A DNA stretch of 59,785 nt from JAPYTY01 sp036338435 (GCA_036338435.1 JAYZCG010000012.1:1-59785), one strand, 5' to 3'; numbered from the stretch's first letter, positions 36,175 through 45,967 are shown. Translations and numbers: made by a program. The notes: generated from the letters alone by a model not told the origin.

Positions 36175-36894
36175 TTAATCTCCCAATTGACCAATCGGCC
36201 GTTGCGCCAAGTGCAAGTTAACAACGCCTGCAGTCATTTTATGATGTCTTGGAGAAACAAAGCCGGCCTGCCGTATCATAGTTGTCAATTTCTGTGCATC
36301 AGGAAATTCTCGAACCGATAGAGGCAAGTAGGAGTAGGGGCCCTTCTTGCCCGATAGCCTGTGTCCAATCCGAGGAAGCATCCTCATACAATAAAACGAA
36401 TAGATCTGTTTGAATATGGGTATCTGAGGTTGAGAAAACTCCAGGATAGACAAAATTCCTCCAGCACGAAGGACACGGTACATCTCACGTAATCCTCCGA
36501 CGTAGTCCGAAAGATTTCGTAGTCCAAAAGCGATAGTGACACCATCAAAAGATCTGGAAGAAAAGGGTAGTTGTAGGGCGTCCCCCTCTACAAACCGAAT
36601 GACTTCAGCATAACCACCAGCTTCTACTTTTCGTTTTCCAAAAACGAGCATAGGATGACAAAAATCACAGGCCACCACTCTGCTCGTTCGAGATAGTTCG
36701 ATGGCTAAGTCTCCAGTACCAGCACACAGATCCAGAACTAAAGATGATTGGGGTAGCAGATCCTGCAACTTCCGGGCACATGCACATCGCCATCGCCTGT
36801 CCTGAGAAAAGGAGAGTACTCTATTCAACAGGTCATAACGAGGGGCAATGGACGCAAACATCCCCCGAACTTCATGGGACTTTTTATTCAACAT
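36175..36894 (-). CDS. menG: Demethylmenaquinone / ubiquinone methyltransferase (UbiE/MenG)
   Basis: This SAM-dependent enzyme performs the final C-methylation in menaquinone (or a late step in ubiquinone) synthesis. The 239-residue protein shows FASIAPRYDLLNRVLSF, SAM motif VLDLCAGTGDLA, the family signature FDGVTIAFGLRN, and REFPDAQKL near the end. Menaquinone is the likelier product given the inferred phylum. It would supply quinone to the complex I encoded nearby. No Shine-Dalgarno is seen. Confidence 0.94.
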   Translation of the reverse strand: MLNKKSHEVRGMFASIAPRYDLLNRVLSFSQDRRWRCACARKLQDLLPQSSLVLDLCAGTGDLAIELSRTSRVVACDFCHPMLVFGKRKVEAGGYAEVIRFVEGDALQLPFSSRSFDGVTIAFGLRNLSDYVGGLREMYRVLRAGGILSILEFSQPQIPIFKQIYSFYCMRMLPRIGHRLSGKKGPYSYLPLSVREFPDAQKLTTMIRQAGFVSPRHHKMTAGVVNLHLAQRPIGQLGD

Positions 36895-37028
36895 AGCACA
36901 GACGTTTTTTGTATCTCCGCACTTTCTTGGATTTAGGTACTATCCTGACCACTTGTCCACAGACATCACTCAAGGTGCTTGTGTACACTGACTCTTATGT
37001 TGATTGTCCCCAACAAGGCAATAGCCCA

Positions 37029-38111
37029 CTAGTGAATCTGCTCCCATGTCTCGATGAGACAATTTTCTTCAACATCACCCGTGATGACAGTCTTCCCAAT
37101 GTTCTCAAGAAGAACAAATACAATCTGATCACCCTGGTGTTTCTTATCTCGCTTCATGGCTTCTAAAAGACTTTCTATTGAGACAGAATCTACAGTAGGA
37201 AGTTTTCCAATACGTCGAATGATTTGCATCACACGCTCACAAGTAGAAATTTCGAGGGAACCATATAGCTGGGAAAGATAGGTTTCGGCCAACATCCCCC
37301 AAGCAATTGCTTCCCCATGGGTAAATCTCTGATACTCTGTTGACGATTCCAGTGCATGCCCAAAGGTATGTCCAAAATTGAGAATTCTACGCATATTGTG
37401 CTCTCGTTCATCCTGGGAAGTAATCTGAGCCTTGATTGCACAACATCGGCTGATAACCTCTTCCAGAACCTGAGTACTTTGGTTTTTAATATCTTCCAGA
37501 TGCGCTTCGAAAAACTCAAAAAATTCTGAATCACAAATCAGACCATACTTAACAACCTCATACAATCCCGACTGAAATTCCCTGGCTGAAAGGGTCGAAA
37601 GGGTATCCGTGTCAATACACACCAATTGGGGCTGATAAAATGCACCAATCATGTTCTTGCCCAATGAATGATTGACCCCAGTCTTACCGCCCACTGAGCT
37701 ATCTACTTGGGCCAGCAACGTGGTAGGAATCTGAATATAGGTAATACCCCTGAGCAACGTAGCAGCAACAAATCCAGCAATATCTCCAATGACTCCACCA
37801 CCCAACGCAATGACCGTGGAATGGCGATCCACCTGCTGGGAAATCAGATCGGTATAGATCGGTTCCACAGTTTTTAGATTTTTATATTCCTCACCGTCCG
37901 GAATGAGACTCACATTCACTTGATAACCACTGTCCGAAAGTTGACAGGAAAGATCCTTTCCGTAGAGCTGAAATACCTGTGAGTTAGAAATCAAAAATAT
38001 CTTTTTGTGGGATCCTTGCTGCTGAAGAAGTGTTCCCAACTGAGTGAGAAGACCGGCTTCGATAAGAATCTCATAACTTCTGTCGCCGAGGCTAACTTTA
38101 ACAGTTTTCAA
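37029..38111 (-). CDS. aroB: 3-dehydroquinate synthase
   Basis: AroB closes the ring of DAHP in step two of the shikimate pathway, using NAD+ and a metal. The 360-residue protein shows the phosphate/NAD region PDGEEYKNL, ALGGGVIGDIAGFVAAT, IPTTLLAQVDSSVGGKTGVN, and metal ligands in SGLYEVVKYGL, LNFGHTFGHALE and HGEAIAWGM. The start must be TTG at 38111, because an in-frame TGA lies three codons upstream and no ATG or GTG fits. It lies between menG and thiG with spacers over 130 nt on both sides. Confidence 0.97.
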   Translation of the reverse strand: MKTVKVSLGDRSYEILIEAGLLTQLGTLLQQQGSHKKIFLISNSQVFQLYGKDLSCQLSDSGYQVNVSLIPDGEEYKNLKTVEPIYTDLISQQVDRHSTVIALGGGVIGDIAGFVAATLLRGITYIQIPTTLLAQVDSSVGGKTGVNHSLGKNMIGAFYQPQLVCIDTDTLSTLSAREFQSGLYEVVKYGLICDSEFFEFFEAHLEDIKNQSTQVLEEVISRCCAIKAQITSQDEREHNMRRILNFGHTFGHALESSTEYQRFTHGEAIAWGMLAETYLSQLYGSLEISTCERVMQIIRRIGKLPTVDSVSIESLLEAMKRDKKHQGDQIVFVLLENIGKTVITGDVEENCLIETWEQIH

Positions 38112-38248
38112 ATTTACTCAACCTTCTGGTGTCAATCATATCGTGGACGCTTTTACTAAACGTGAAATGAGTTCTACAAGACAAACGAGACACCGCCATA
38201 CATATTAAAAAGTTCTCGTCGACTGTCATGTTCTTGCGAGAAACACGC

Positions 38249-39022
38249 TTACTTCACAACATCTTCTGGTGGACTACTCGCAGTAGCATACGCTCTCTTC
38301 GGCATTCTTCCAGCCAGATAGGCCAAACGCCCCGATTCAACAGCCAGTTTCATAGCCTTTGCCATACCTACAGGATCTTTTGCTGCTGCAATCCCGGTGT
38401 TCATTAGCACGCCATCAACACCTAATTCCATGGCAATCGTTGCGTCAGAAGCCGTTCCTACACCTGCATCAACCACGACCGGAACAGACACTGTTTCCAA
38501 AATAATTCGTAAATTATTGGGATTCTGAATTCCTAGGCCTGACCCAATAGGTGCTCCCAGAGGCATGACTGCAGCCGCACCTGCTTCTTCTAGTTTCTTG
38601 CACATAATCGGGTCATCATTCGTGTACGGTAACACTGCAAACCCCTCCTTAACCAGTATCCGCGTCGCCTCAAGTAGTGCTTCGTTGTCGGGGAACAATG
38701 TTTTCTCATCACCAATGACTTCTAACTTGACCAACTCGGAAAGCCCCGCCTCACGACCCAAACGCGCACAACGAACAGCGTCTTCCACTGTGTAACATCC
38801 CGCCGTATTAGGCAACAAGGCAAATCGATCCTGATCAATATAATCCAGCAACGATTCCTCACTCCTATCAGTCAAATTGACTCTCCGAACAGCCACTGTC
38901 ACCATATCTGACCCACTAGCATCCAAGGCCTTGTGCATGATATCGAAGCTACTGTACTTACCGGTTCCAACAATTAACCTGGATTTCAATTCCAGTCCAG
39001 CAATAGTAAACTTGTCCGCCAT
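38249..39022 (-). CDS. thiG: Thiazole synthase ThiG
   Basis: ThiG forms the thiazole phosphate of thiamine from DXP, dehydroglycine (or glycine imine) and sulfur carried on ThiS. The 257-residue TIM-barrel protein shows LIVGTGKYSSFD, the VTVAVRRVNL strand, LPNTAGCYTVEDAVR, KLEVIGDEKTLFPD, MPLGAPIGSGLG and VDAGVGTASDA. The ATG at 39022 matches family length; the longer frame opens inside thiS. Its GGAGG ribosome site lies within the last codons of thiS, so the two are coupled. Confidence 0.96.
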   Translation of the reverse strand: MADKFTIAGLELKSRLIVGTGKYSSFDIMHKALDASGSDMVTVAVRRVNLTDRSEESLLDYIDQDRFALLPNTAGCYTVEDAVRCARLGREAGLSELVKLEVIGDEKTLFPDNEALLEATRILVKEGFAVLPYTNDDPIMCKKLEEAGAAAVMPLGAPIGSGLGIQNPNNLRIILETVSVPVVVDAGVGTASDATIAMELGVDGVLMNTGIAAAKDPVGMAKAMKLAVESGRLAYLAGRMPKRAYATASSPPEDVVK

Positions 39023-39030
39023 CTCGCGTT

Positions 39031-39243
39031 CTATCCTCCTCCAACAAAGTGAACAATTTCTACTCGGTCGCCCGAAGAGAGAGTTGCCTCTCGCCACCTA
39101 TTGTGGCTAATGATGTCTCCATTGAGTTCCAAGGCAACCCGTTTGCCCCGCAAATCCAGACCCTCAACTAAATCATTGGCTGTCCACTCCGCCAAAACTT
39201 GCATTGCCTCCCCATTGAGGATTATCTCAATTTTCTCAGCCAT
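39031..39243 (-). CDS. thiS: Sulfur carrier protein ThiS
   Basis: ThiS is a ubiquitin-fold carrier that delivers sulfur as a C-terminal thiocarboxylate to ThiG. The 70-residue protein starts MAEKIEIILNGEAM and ends HFVGGG, keeping the essential Gly-Gly terminus. It lies 8 nt before thiG. A GTG at 39267 could add eight residues. The run of Gly codons (GGAGGAGGA) doubles as the thiG Shine-Dalgarno. No TPP riboswitch is evident upstream. Confidence 0.93.
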   Translation of the reverse strand: MAEKIEIILNGEAMQVLAEWTANDLVEGLDLRGKRVALELNGDIISHNRWREATLSSGDRVEIVHFVGGG

Positions 39244-39626
39244 ACAAACAATCACTATCTGGTGCACTGCTCACATTACACACTAGCGCTACACAATAGA
39301 ACAATAGAACAATAGAACAAGTGTGGCAAGATACGGAGGCCCTTTCATCGGCATCAACATGACTCCCCGACACAAATGAAACTTCACTTAGCTTAGAAAC
39401 TATCCAGAATACTTTCCTCTCACTTCTACGTAAGCATCATCAATTTAATCTAATATTTTTACCTCTACTTTGTCTCCATGTTTCTGTATTTTTAAACTGA
39501 TCAGTCCACTTGGCACAACAACCGATCAAATAGTCCTCCGAGTTTGTTATGATTAGCTGGGGTTGAGAGGTATTAAGCAAAATCCCGTATAGCTTGGGAT
39601 CGACCTGCTAGAAACAGAGCATTACT
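39244..39626. other. 383-bp divergent spacer between thiS and nuoJ
   Basis: This AT-rich gap carries no convincing gene on either strand. It holds an 8-bp tandem repeat (39293-39320), a palindrome ACTGATCAGT (39496-39505), a short ATCCC/GGGAT hairpin near 39582-39600 and a -10-like TAGAAA (39609-39614) that ends 12 nt before the nuoJ GTG. I searched by eye for the conserved TPP-riboswitch segments on the thiS side and did not see them. Confidence 0.6.
39293..39320. repeat. Short tandem repeat, unit ACAATAGA, 3.5 copies
   Basis: Three perfect ACAATAGA units run from 39293 to 39316 and a partial ACAA follows. It lies about 50 bp upstream of the thiS start. Confidence 0.9.
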
Positions 39627-40118
39627 GTGGAATATATTGTCTTTTATGGGCTAGCAGCTGTGGCCTTATGTGCTGCTCTAGCAGTCATTTTGGTCAACCG
39701 TGTTATGCATAGTGCTCTGGCTCTTGTCATCTGTTTTGGGGCCATAGCGGGCTTGTTTTTTCAACTTAATGCTCAGTTCATTGCCGCCGTCCAAGTTATT
39801 ATCTATGCAGGAGCTATCATGGTCCTGTTCCTCTTCGTGATTATGTTACTGGATCCTGAGGCAGAGAAATTCTCTCCAGCCCGCCCTAAAAAAATCGTGG
39901 TCGTAGCACTTCCATTTACAGTTCTTCTCGTCTTCCTACTGACACAAGTGACACTCCATGGACTAGAAGACGCAGAGACATCATTTCATCTTGTTGGAGA
40001 CGCCCAATCAATTGGCCGCTTACTCTTCCACGACTATCTACTAGCCTTTGAAATCACTTCAATTCTCATTCTATCAGCTGTCCTCGGAGCAATAGTGTTA
40101 ACTCGTCGATCCGAATAA
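39627..40118 (+). CDS. nuoJ: NADH-quinone oxidoreductase subunit J
   Basis: NuoJ is a membrane-arm subunit of complex I. The 163-residue protein has five predicted helices and the conserved QFIAAVQVIIYAGAIMVLFLFVIMLL segment (helix with the pi-bulge). The start is GTG at 39627, with no clear ribosome site. It is the first gene of nuoJKLMN here. nuoA-I, including the NADH and hydrogen-side arms, are absent from the window. Confidence 0.95.
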   Translation: MEYIVFYGLAAVALCAALAVILVNRVMHSALALVICFGAIAGLFFQLNAQFIAAVQVIIYAGAIMVLFLFVIMLLDPEAEKFSPARPKKIVVVALPFTVLLVFLLTQVTLHGLEDAETSFHLVGDAQSIGRLLFHDYLLAFEITSILILSAVLGAIVLTRRSE

Positions 40119-40121
40119 ACC

Positions 40122-40424
40122 ATGATCCCTGCCACTCACTATCTAACTCTTGCCGCAATTTTATTTGTAATTGGAACCTGCGGAATGATTTTTCGTCGGA
40201 ATGTGATTACTATGTTCATGTGCGTTGAATTGATGCTGAACGCGGTGAATTTAACGTTCATGACTTTCTCTTATCATCTTAACCAGTTGGATGGCCAAGT
40301 TTTTGCTCTTTTTGTCATGACTGTTGCAGCTGCAGAAGCCGCGGTAGGTCTGGCGTTAATTGTTATATTGTCTCGACGGGCGGACACGCTTGACGTGGAT
40401 CAAGCCAACACCCTGAAGTGGTGA
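40122..40424 (+). CDS. nuoK: NADH-quinone oxidoreductase subunit K
   Basis: NuoK is the small MrpC-like membrane subunit in the complex I proton path. The 100-residue protein shows three helices with the key Glu residues in MFMCVELMLNAVNL and AAAEAAVGLALIV. It starts 3 nt after nuoJ and overlaps nuoL by 7 nt. Confidence 0.97.
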   Translation: MIPATHYLTLAAILFVIGTCGMIFRRNVITMFMCVELMLNAVNLTFMTFSYHLNQLDGQVFALFVMTVAAAEAAVGLALIVILSRRADTLDVDQANTLKW

Positions 40425-42379
40425 GCGTGCTGGAACACTACTGGGTTTTAATTTTGTTTCCTCTGATCGGAGCTGTCGTTAACGGCATCTTTGGCCGATC
40501 TTTTGCTCAGTGGTTAATTGCCTGGATCTCTTGTTTAGCTTCGGGCCTAAGTTTTTTGGTAGGACTGCTGACCTTCCTGGAATTGCGCCAACAACCTAGT
40601 GAAGCGCGCACGATGTCCTCTCATCTTTTCACTTGGATCGAATCGGGAGACCTTGTCGTGGGATGCTCCTTTCTCTTAGATCCACTCTCCATGGTGATGA
40701 TCCTGATAATCACGGGTATTGGTTTTCTCATCCACCTGTACTCGGTAGCATACATGGCTGGGGAGGATGGTTACTACCGTTACTTTGCCTATCTCAACCT
40801 TTTTATTTTCATGATGAGTATCTTGGTTCTCGCCGATAATTACCTCTTGATGTTCGTTGGCTGGGAAGGTGTAGGGCTCTGCTCTTACTTACTCATTGGA
40901 TACTACTTTGAAAAACCCAGTGCGGGAAATGCTGCCAAAAAGGCGTTTTTGATAAACAGAGTCGGGGATGTAGGATTTATTCTAGGAGTTTTTCTAATTT
41001 TCCGCCACTTTGGCACCTTTGCATACCGTCCGATTTTTGCAACAATCACAAACTCACCTGAATCAGTAGTTACATTTTCTCTCGGAACCATTACACTACT
41101 GCTGTTTATAGGAGCCATCGGGAAAAGTGCCCAAATTCCTCTTCACATTTGGCTTCCCGATGCCATGGAAGGACCTACACCAGTCAGCGCGCTGATCCAC
41201 GCCGCCACTATGGTCACTGCAGGCATCTACATGATCGCCCGCTCGGCGCCTCTTTATAGCCGCGCTCCAGAAACACTTTTTGTCATTGCTATAGTGGGTA
41301 CCGTCACCGCCCTGATAGCAGCCCTTATTGCGCTGACAGAACGGGATATTAAGAAGGTTTTAGCTTATTCCACAATCAGCCAACTGGGCTATATGTTTAT
41401 TGCAGTCGGCGTTGGGGCATTCGGTGCCAGTATCTTTCATCTTATAACTCACGCTTTTTTCAAAGCTCTACTATTTCTAGGCTCTGGGAGTGTAATCCTC
41501 GCCCTTCATCACGAACAGAATATTTTCAGAATGGGAGGACTCCGAAAATACTTGCGTGCGACCTTTTACTCCATGTGGATTGCAACTCTCGCGATCATGG
41601 GTGCCCCCTTCTTCTCTGGATTTTTTTCCAAAGATCAAATTCTCTGGAAAACTTTTGAAAGTCCTCATGGAAATATAGTTTTTTTGCTGGTGGAAATTCT
41701 AGTCGTGGGCCTGACAGCCTTCTACATGTCACGTCTGATGTTTCTGGTTTTTTATGGAAGAGAACGATTCCAAGTCACCAGCAAACCCCACATGGATCCT
41801 CATGAGCCCTCATCAATCATGACCGTCCCTCTAATTATTTTAGCCTTTTTCTCGATCATTACAGGCTACATTGGCTTACCAAGTTACCTGGGAATTAATC
41901 GGTTGGAAGAATTCCTGTCACCTTCTTTCCAAGACATCCCAAAGGGGACAATCACTATCGGGCACAGCTACACTGAAGAACTTGTCCTCACGGGTATTAC
42001 TGTTGCAATTGCTATGATCGGATTTCTCGTTGCGCACCAAATTTATATAAACAACAAACAACTGCCTAAATTGCTTACTGCACGCCTCTCTTGGCTCTAC
42101 CGTATCCTCGAAGATAAGTTTCTTATTGATGAATTATATAATTCAGTACTCATCAAACCTATCCATGTGCTATCCAGTAAAATACTCTGGAAAGCAGTGG
42201 ATGTAAGCATCATTGATGGGTTCATAAACGGGGTAGCAACCCTCATGCAGCGCTGTAGCTATACCATCAGGCGGATACAGAGTGGCTACGTAAGAACCTA
42301 TGCCATCTGGATACTCGGGGGGACTATCTTGATCTTTTTGTACTACTACCTGACTCTCTTCCAGGTACGGATAGAATGA
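40418..42379 (+). CDS. nuoL: NADH-quinone oxidoreductase subunit L
   Basis: NuoL is the distal antiporter-like proton-pumping subunit with the long lateral helix. The 653-residue protein shows FVGWEGVGLCSYLLIGYYFEKP (essential Glu), GAIGKSAQIPLHIWLPDAMEGPTPVSALIHAATMV (Lys and His of the channel), and LTERDIKKVLAYSTISQLGYM. Length is normal. The start is a GTG overlapping nuoK. Its end overlaps nuoM by 4 nt. Confidence 0.97.
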   Translation: MVSVLEHYWVLILFPLIGAVVNGIFGRSFAQWLIAWISCLASGLSFLVGLLTFLELRQQPSEARTMSSHLFTWIESGDLVVGCSFLLDPLSMVMILIITGIGFLIHLYSVAYMAGEDGYYRYFAYLNLFIFMMSILVLADNYLLMFVGWEGVGLCSYLLIGYYFEKPSAGNAAKKAFLINRVGDVGFILGVFLIFRHFGTFAYRPIFATITNSPESVVTFSLGTITLLLFIGAIGKSAQIPLHIWLPDAMEGPTPVSALIHAATMVTAGIYMIARSAPLYSRAPETLFVIAIVGTVTALIAALIALTERDIKKVLAYSTISQLGYMFIAVGVGAFGASIFHLITHAFFKALLFLGSGSVILALHHEQNIFRMGGLRKYLRATFYSMWIATLAIMGAPFFSGFFSKDQILWKTFESPHGNIVFLLVEILVVGLTAFYMSRLMFLVFYGRERFQVTSKPHMDPHEPSSIMTVPLIILAFFSIITGYIGLPSYLGINRLEEFLSPSFQDIPKGTITIGHSYTEELVLTGITVAIAMIGFLVAHQIYINNKQLPKLLTARLSWLYRILEDKFLIDELYNSVLIKPIHVLSSKILWKAVDVSIIDGFINGVATLMQRCSYTIRRIQSGYVRTYAIWILGGTILIFLYYYLTLFQVRIE

Positions 42380-43890
42380 ACTTTCAGTTAACAGTTCTTT
42401 TATTAATTCCAGCAATCGGAAGCTTGGTGATATCCCTGTTCCCAGATCAGAAAGGTCAAACCCTCAAGGGTATTGCCCTATTGTTTACCATCATCACGTT
42501 TCTTTACTCCCTACCCCTGATCATTCAGTTTGAGCCTCAATCGGACATTATGCAGTTCGTCTACAACGTCCCCTGGTTTGATGTAGGATTTTTTCATATT
42601 CACTATCACGTGGGGATCGATGGGATCAGTCTCTTCCTCGTCATTCTGACTACCTTTCTTATGCCACTCGTTATCCTGGCTAGCTGGAACGTCAGGACCA
42701 AGATCAGATCATATCTGTTCTTCATTCTTATGCTGGAAGTGGGCATGGTAGGAGTCTTTATTGCACTTGATTTAGTGCTTTTTTATGTATTTTGGGAAGT
42801 GACGCTTATTCCCATGTACTTTCTCATCGGCGTGTGGGGAGGCGCCCGCCGTATCTATGCCGCAGTGAAGTTCTTCATTTACACCATGACTGGATCCCTG
42901 CTCATGCTCGTGGCTATCATCACCCTTTACTTTTTTAACGATGCCAAGGACTTTGACTTGGTCAGAATAACTGATCGACTTTCCTCCGGTGAAATATCAA
43001 TTTCTCCTGTGGCGGAACTGCTTCTATTTCTGGCTTTTTTTATTGCCTTTGCCATTAAGATTCCGCTCTTTCCTTTGCACACCTGGCTTCCTGATGCTCA
43101 CGTTGAAGCTCCAACCGGGGGCTCAGTAATCCTAGCCAGTATCCTCCTAAAAATGGGGGCATACGGTCTACTCCGATTTTGCCTGCCGATGTTTCCAAAC
43201 GCTTCCCTTTCGTTGGCTCCACTGATCTGTGTGCTCGCTATCGTGGGGATCCTATATGGGTCTTTAGTAGCTATGGTCCAGCCCGACATAAAAAAACTGA
43301 TTGCCTATTCTTCGGTCAGTCATCTAGGATTTGTTGTACTCGGGATCTTCTCCTTTAATCTGCAGTCCATAGAGGGCGCCACCTTTCAAATGCTTGGTCA
43401 TGGATTATCCACCGGAGGCCTCTTCCTCCTAGTTGGCATGATTTATGATCGTCGTCACAGTCATCTGATCCAGGATTTTGGAGGCCTAGCAAGTACTATG
43501 CCCCGCTATGCCTCATTTTTCATGATATTTGTATTGAGTAGTATCGGCTTACCTGGGCTTAGTGGATTTGTGGGAGAATTTCTGATTTTACAGGGAGCCT
43601 TCCTGGCAAAATACAGCTATGCCATTTGGGCAACCCTTGGCATTGTACTTTCTGCTATTTGTATGTTGTGGATGTACCAAAGAGTATTCTTCGGGATAAC
43701 AGAACATGAAGAAAATCGTGTGTTAACTGATTTAAATCTCCGCGAGACTGCCACTTTGATTCCTCTGGTTATCCTTATCCTGTGGATGGGGCTTTACCCC
43801 ACCACCTTCCTTCACAGAATGGATGCCTCCATCCACAAAGTGGTAGCTCGTCTCGAAATAACGCACCAGTTGGAATATCGTGAACCTTAA
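42376..43890 (+). CDS. nuoM: NADH-quinone oxidoreductase subunit M
   Basis: NuoM is the second antiporter-like subunit. The 504-residue protein shows FWEVTLIPMYFLIGVWGG (essential Glu), AFAIKIPLFPLHTWLPDAHVEAPTGGSVILAS, and DIKKLIAYSSVSHLGFV. ATGA overlap with nuoL and an 11-nt overlap with nuoN indicate translational coupling across the cluster. Confidence 0.97.
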   Translation: MNFQLTVLLLIPAIGSLVISLFPDQKGQTLKGIALLFTIITFLYSLPLIIQFEPQSDIMQFVYNVPWFDVGFFHIHYHVGIDGISLFLVILTTFLMPLVILASWNVRTKIRSYLFFILMLEVGMVGVFIALDLVLFYVFWEVTLIPMYFLIGVWGGARRIYAAVKFFIYTMTGSLLMLVAIITLYFFNDAKDFDLVRITDRLSSGEISISPVAELLLFLAFFIAFAIKIPLFPLHTWLPDAHVEAPTGGSVILASILLKMGAYGLLRFCLPMFPNASLSLAPLICVLAIVGILYGSLVAMVQPDIKKLIAYSSVSHLGFVVLGIFSFNLQSIEGATFQMLGHGLSTGGLFLLVGMIYDRRHSHLIQDFGGLASTMPRYASFFMIFVLSSIGLPGLSGFVGEFLILQGAFLAKYSYAIWATLGIVLSAICMLWMYQRVFFGITEHEENRVLTDLNLRETATLIPLVILILWMGLYPTTFLHRMDASIHKVVARLEITHQLEYREP

Positions 43891-45310
43891 TTACACGCAT
43901 CTTTTACCAGAAATTATCCTTTCCCTGACAGGCATTATTATCATGCTTGTTATTCCGTTTGTCTCCAGGAACCAGCAGGTGCGTTTAGGATATCCGACTC
44001 TGGTAGGCATATGTCTGGCCTTCTTGGTTCTTATTCTGGAATGGAACCAAACCGGTCTAGCATTCTTTGGAATGGTCTTGCAGGATCCCTTCTCACAGTT
44101 TTGCAAGGCTCTATTTCTACTCTCGACAGCTGTCATTGTTCTGATCACGATGACCTATTTGAAGCAGGAGAACTTAGCTGTAGGAGAGTGCTATCCTCTA
44201 CTTCTTTTCGCCACAGTGGGGATGTGTCTGATGGCAGCAGGCGCCGACCTGATTATTTCCTTTCTAGGCCTAGAAATCCTCTCCATTTCAACTTACATTT
44301 TAGTTGGTTTTAAAAAGAGAAATTACAAATCCAACGAGTCGGCGATTAAGTACTTTCTACTAGGCGCCTTTTCTACTACCTTTTTGCTCTATGGCATAGC
44401 CTTTGTTTATGGTGCCACAGGGTCGACTAAGTATCTGATTATTGCCGAATCCATCCATACTTTAAATTTTGAATACCATATCCTTTTGTGGGGACTGGGT
44501 TTGATGTTAGTAGGTTTTGGATTTAAGATTGCTCTAGCTCCATTTCACATCTGGGCTCCTGACGTATATGAAGGAGCTCCTCTTCCTGTAATGGCACATC
44601 TAGCGGTAGGGGTAAAGATATCCGCCCTAATAGTCCTAACACGCATCCTATTCCAGGTTTTGCCAGAACTGAGTCAAGAATGGCAACTCTTGTTGTGGGT
44701 TTCAGCTGTCCTGACGATGGGGATTGGTAATATTGCTGCCTTAACGCAAACCAATATCAAGCGAATGCTAGCGTACTCCTCTATTGCACATGCCGGATAT
44801 CTCCTATTGGGGCTTACAGCACACAATGAACTCAGCCTTCAAGGTATTCTCTACTACCTAGTGGCCTATACCTTGATGACGCTTGGAGCTCTCACGGTTG
44901 TCCAGATATTGGGGGGACAAAACGAACATTACATCCAGATTGAAGACTATGCGGGTATTGGATACCGATATCCGTTTTTGGGCATTTCCCTTTCTATCTT
45001 TTTAATCTCTTTAGCTGGAATCCCTACCACAGCAGGATTTATGGGAAAGTTCTTTCTTTTTGCTGCCACCCTCAAAAGTGGGATGTACGGTCTGATTATT
45101 CTAGCCATAATTGCCTCAGCAATTGGCATCTACTACTACTTAAGGGTTATCGTGTTGATGTACATGGGAGAGTTACAGGACGAGAGATCCCTTATAAATA
45201 TTCCGCTATCCCTGCGGATTGTGATTCTCATCATGGTATTAGGAACCGTTTATCTGGGAACTTTGCCGGGAACTTTTCTTAATCTGGCTATTGAGGCAGC
45301 AAATTTTTGA
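43880..45310 (+). CDS. nuoN: NADH-quinone oxidoreductase subunit N
   Basis: NuoN is the third antiporter-like subunit, nearest the quinone site. The 476-residue protein shows FLGLEILSISTYILVGF, FKIALAPFHIWAPDVYEGAPLPVMAHLAVGVK and TNIKRMLAYSSIAHAGYLLLG. It starts with GTG inside nuoM and ends overlapping greA by 4 nt. It closes the nuoJKLMN set. Confidence 0.97.
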   Translation: MNLNYTHLLPEIILSLTGIIIMLVIPFVSRNQQVRLGYPTLVGICLAFLVLILEWNQTGLAFFGMVLQDPFSQFCKALFLLSTAVIVLITMTYLKQENLAVGECYPLLLFATVGMCLMAAGADLIISFLGLEILSISTYILVGFKKRNYKSNESAIKYFLLGAFSTTFLLYGIAFVYGATGSTKYLIIAESIHTLNFEYHILLWGLGLMLVGFGFKIALAPFHIWAPDVYEGAPLPVMAHLAVGVKISALIVLTRILFQVLPELSQEWQLLLWVSAVLTMGIGNIAALTQTNIKRMLAYSSIAHAGYLLLGLTAHNELSLQGILYYLVAYTLMTLGALTVVQILGGQNEHYIQIEDYAGIGYRYPFLGISLSIFLISLAGIPTTAGFMGKFFLFAATLKSGMYGLIILAIIASAIGIYYYLRVIVLMYMGELQDERSLINIPLSLRIVILIMVLGTVYLGTLPGTFLNLAIEAANF

Positions 45311-45774
45311 AAGAAGCAAAACAAAAGCTTGAAGCAGAAATCAAAAAACTTGATCGAGAGCTAAAAGACGAGCTCCCAAAAGTCCTCACTAAAGCTTTGG
45401 CTTTGGGTGATTTGAAGGAGAATGCTGATTATCATGCTGCCAAAGAGCGTCAGTCTTTCGTCCACGCACGCCTAGGGCACCTTCGTGGCCGATTGGCTCA
45501 ACTCCTCCTAATCGATCTTAGCAAGATTCCCACCGATAAAGTTTCCTACGGCTCAACCGTAACCCTTGTTGATCTGGATTCGGATAGAGAAATTGAGTAT
45601 AGGTTAGTCAGCAGCGAAGAATCGGATGCAAGTAAAGGATTAATCTCTACCGTTTCCCCTATCGGAAAGAATCTTATGGGCCATTTACAAGGGGATGAAG
45701 TTACGATTCGGACTCCGGGTGGTGAAAAGAACTACGAAATCATTAAACTCAAGACCCTACATGAAAAGGAGTAG
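45307..45774 (+). CDS. greA: Transcription elongation factor GreA/GreB family
   Basis: Gre factors rescue backtracked RNA polymerase by stimulating transcript cleavage. The 155-residue protein has the N-terminal coiled coil with the acidic tip in ALGDLKENADYHAAKERQ and the C-terminal FKBP-like domain (VSPIGKNLMGHLQGDEVTIRTPGGEKNYEI). It starts with TTG overlapping the nuoN stop (TTGA). The first few residues of the usual GreA N-terminus appear to be missing. Sequence alone does not fix GreA against GreB. Confidence 0.92.
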   Translation: MKEAKQKLEAEIKKLDRELKDELPKVLTKALALGDLKENADYHAAKERQSFVHARLGHLRGRLAQLLLIDLSKIPTDKVSYGSTVTLVDLDSDREIEYRLVSSEESDASKGLISTVSPIGKNLMGHLQGDEVTIRTPGGEKNYEIIKLKTLHEKE

Positions 45775-45967
45775 GACCCACTTAGAGAGCTAATACCCTT
45801 TGTCCAGAATTTTTAAACATCACAGCTGATCCTTTAATCCGGTGAGAAGAGAAGTATCGGCTATCCGAGCAAATATGGACCTCCATTAAACCAAAGACCT
45901 TTCCTAAATACTGTTGTGAACACATCTTAGGGAACAGGAACATCAAGATCCATTCATCCGCTTCGTG

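Noticed and set aside
39244..39500. TPP riboswitch upstream of thiS
   Set aside because: I looked on the minus strand for the conserved CUGAGA and downstream pyrophosphate-sensing segments and found neither.
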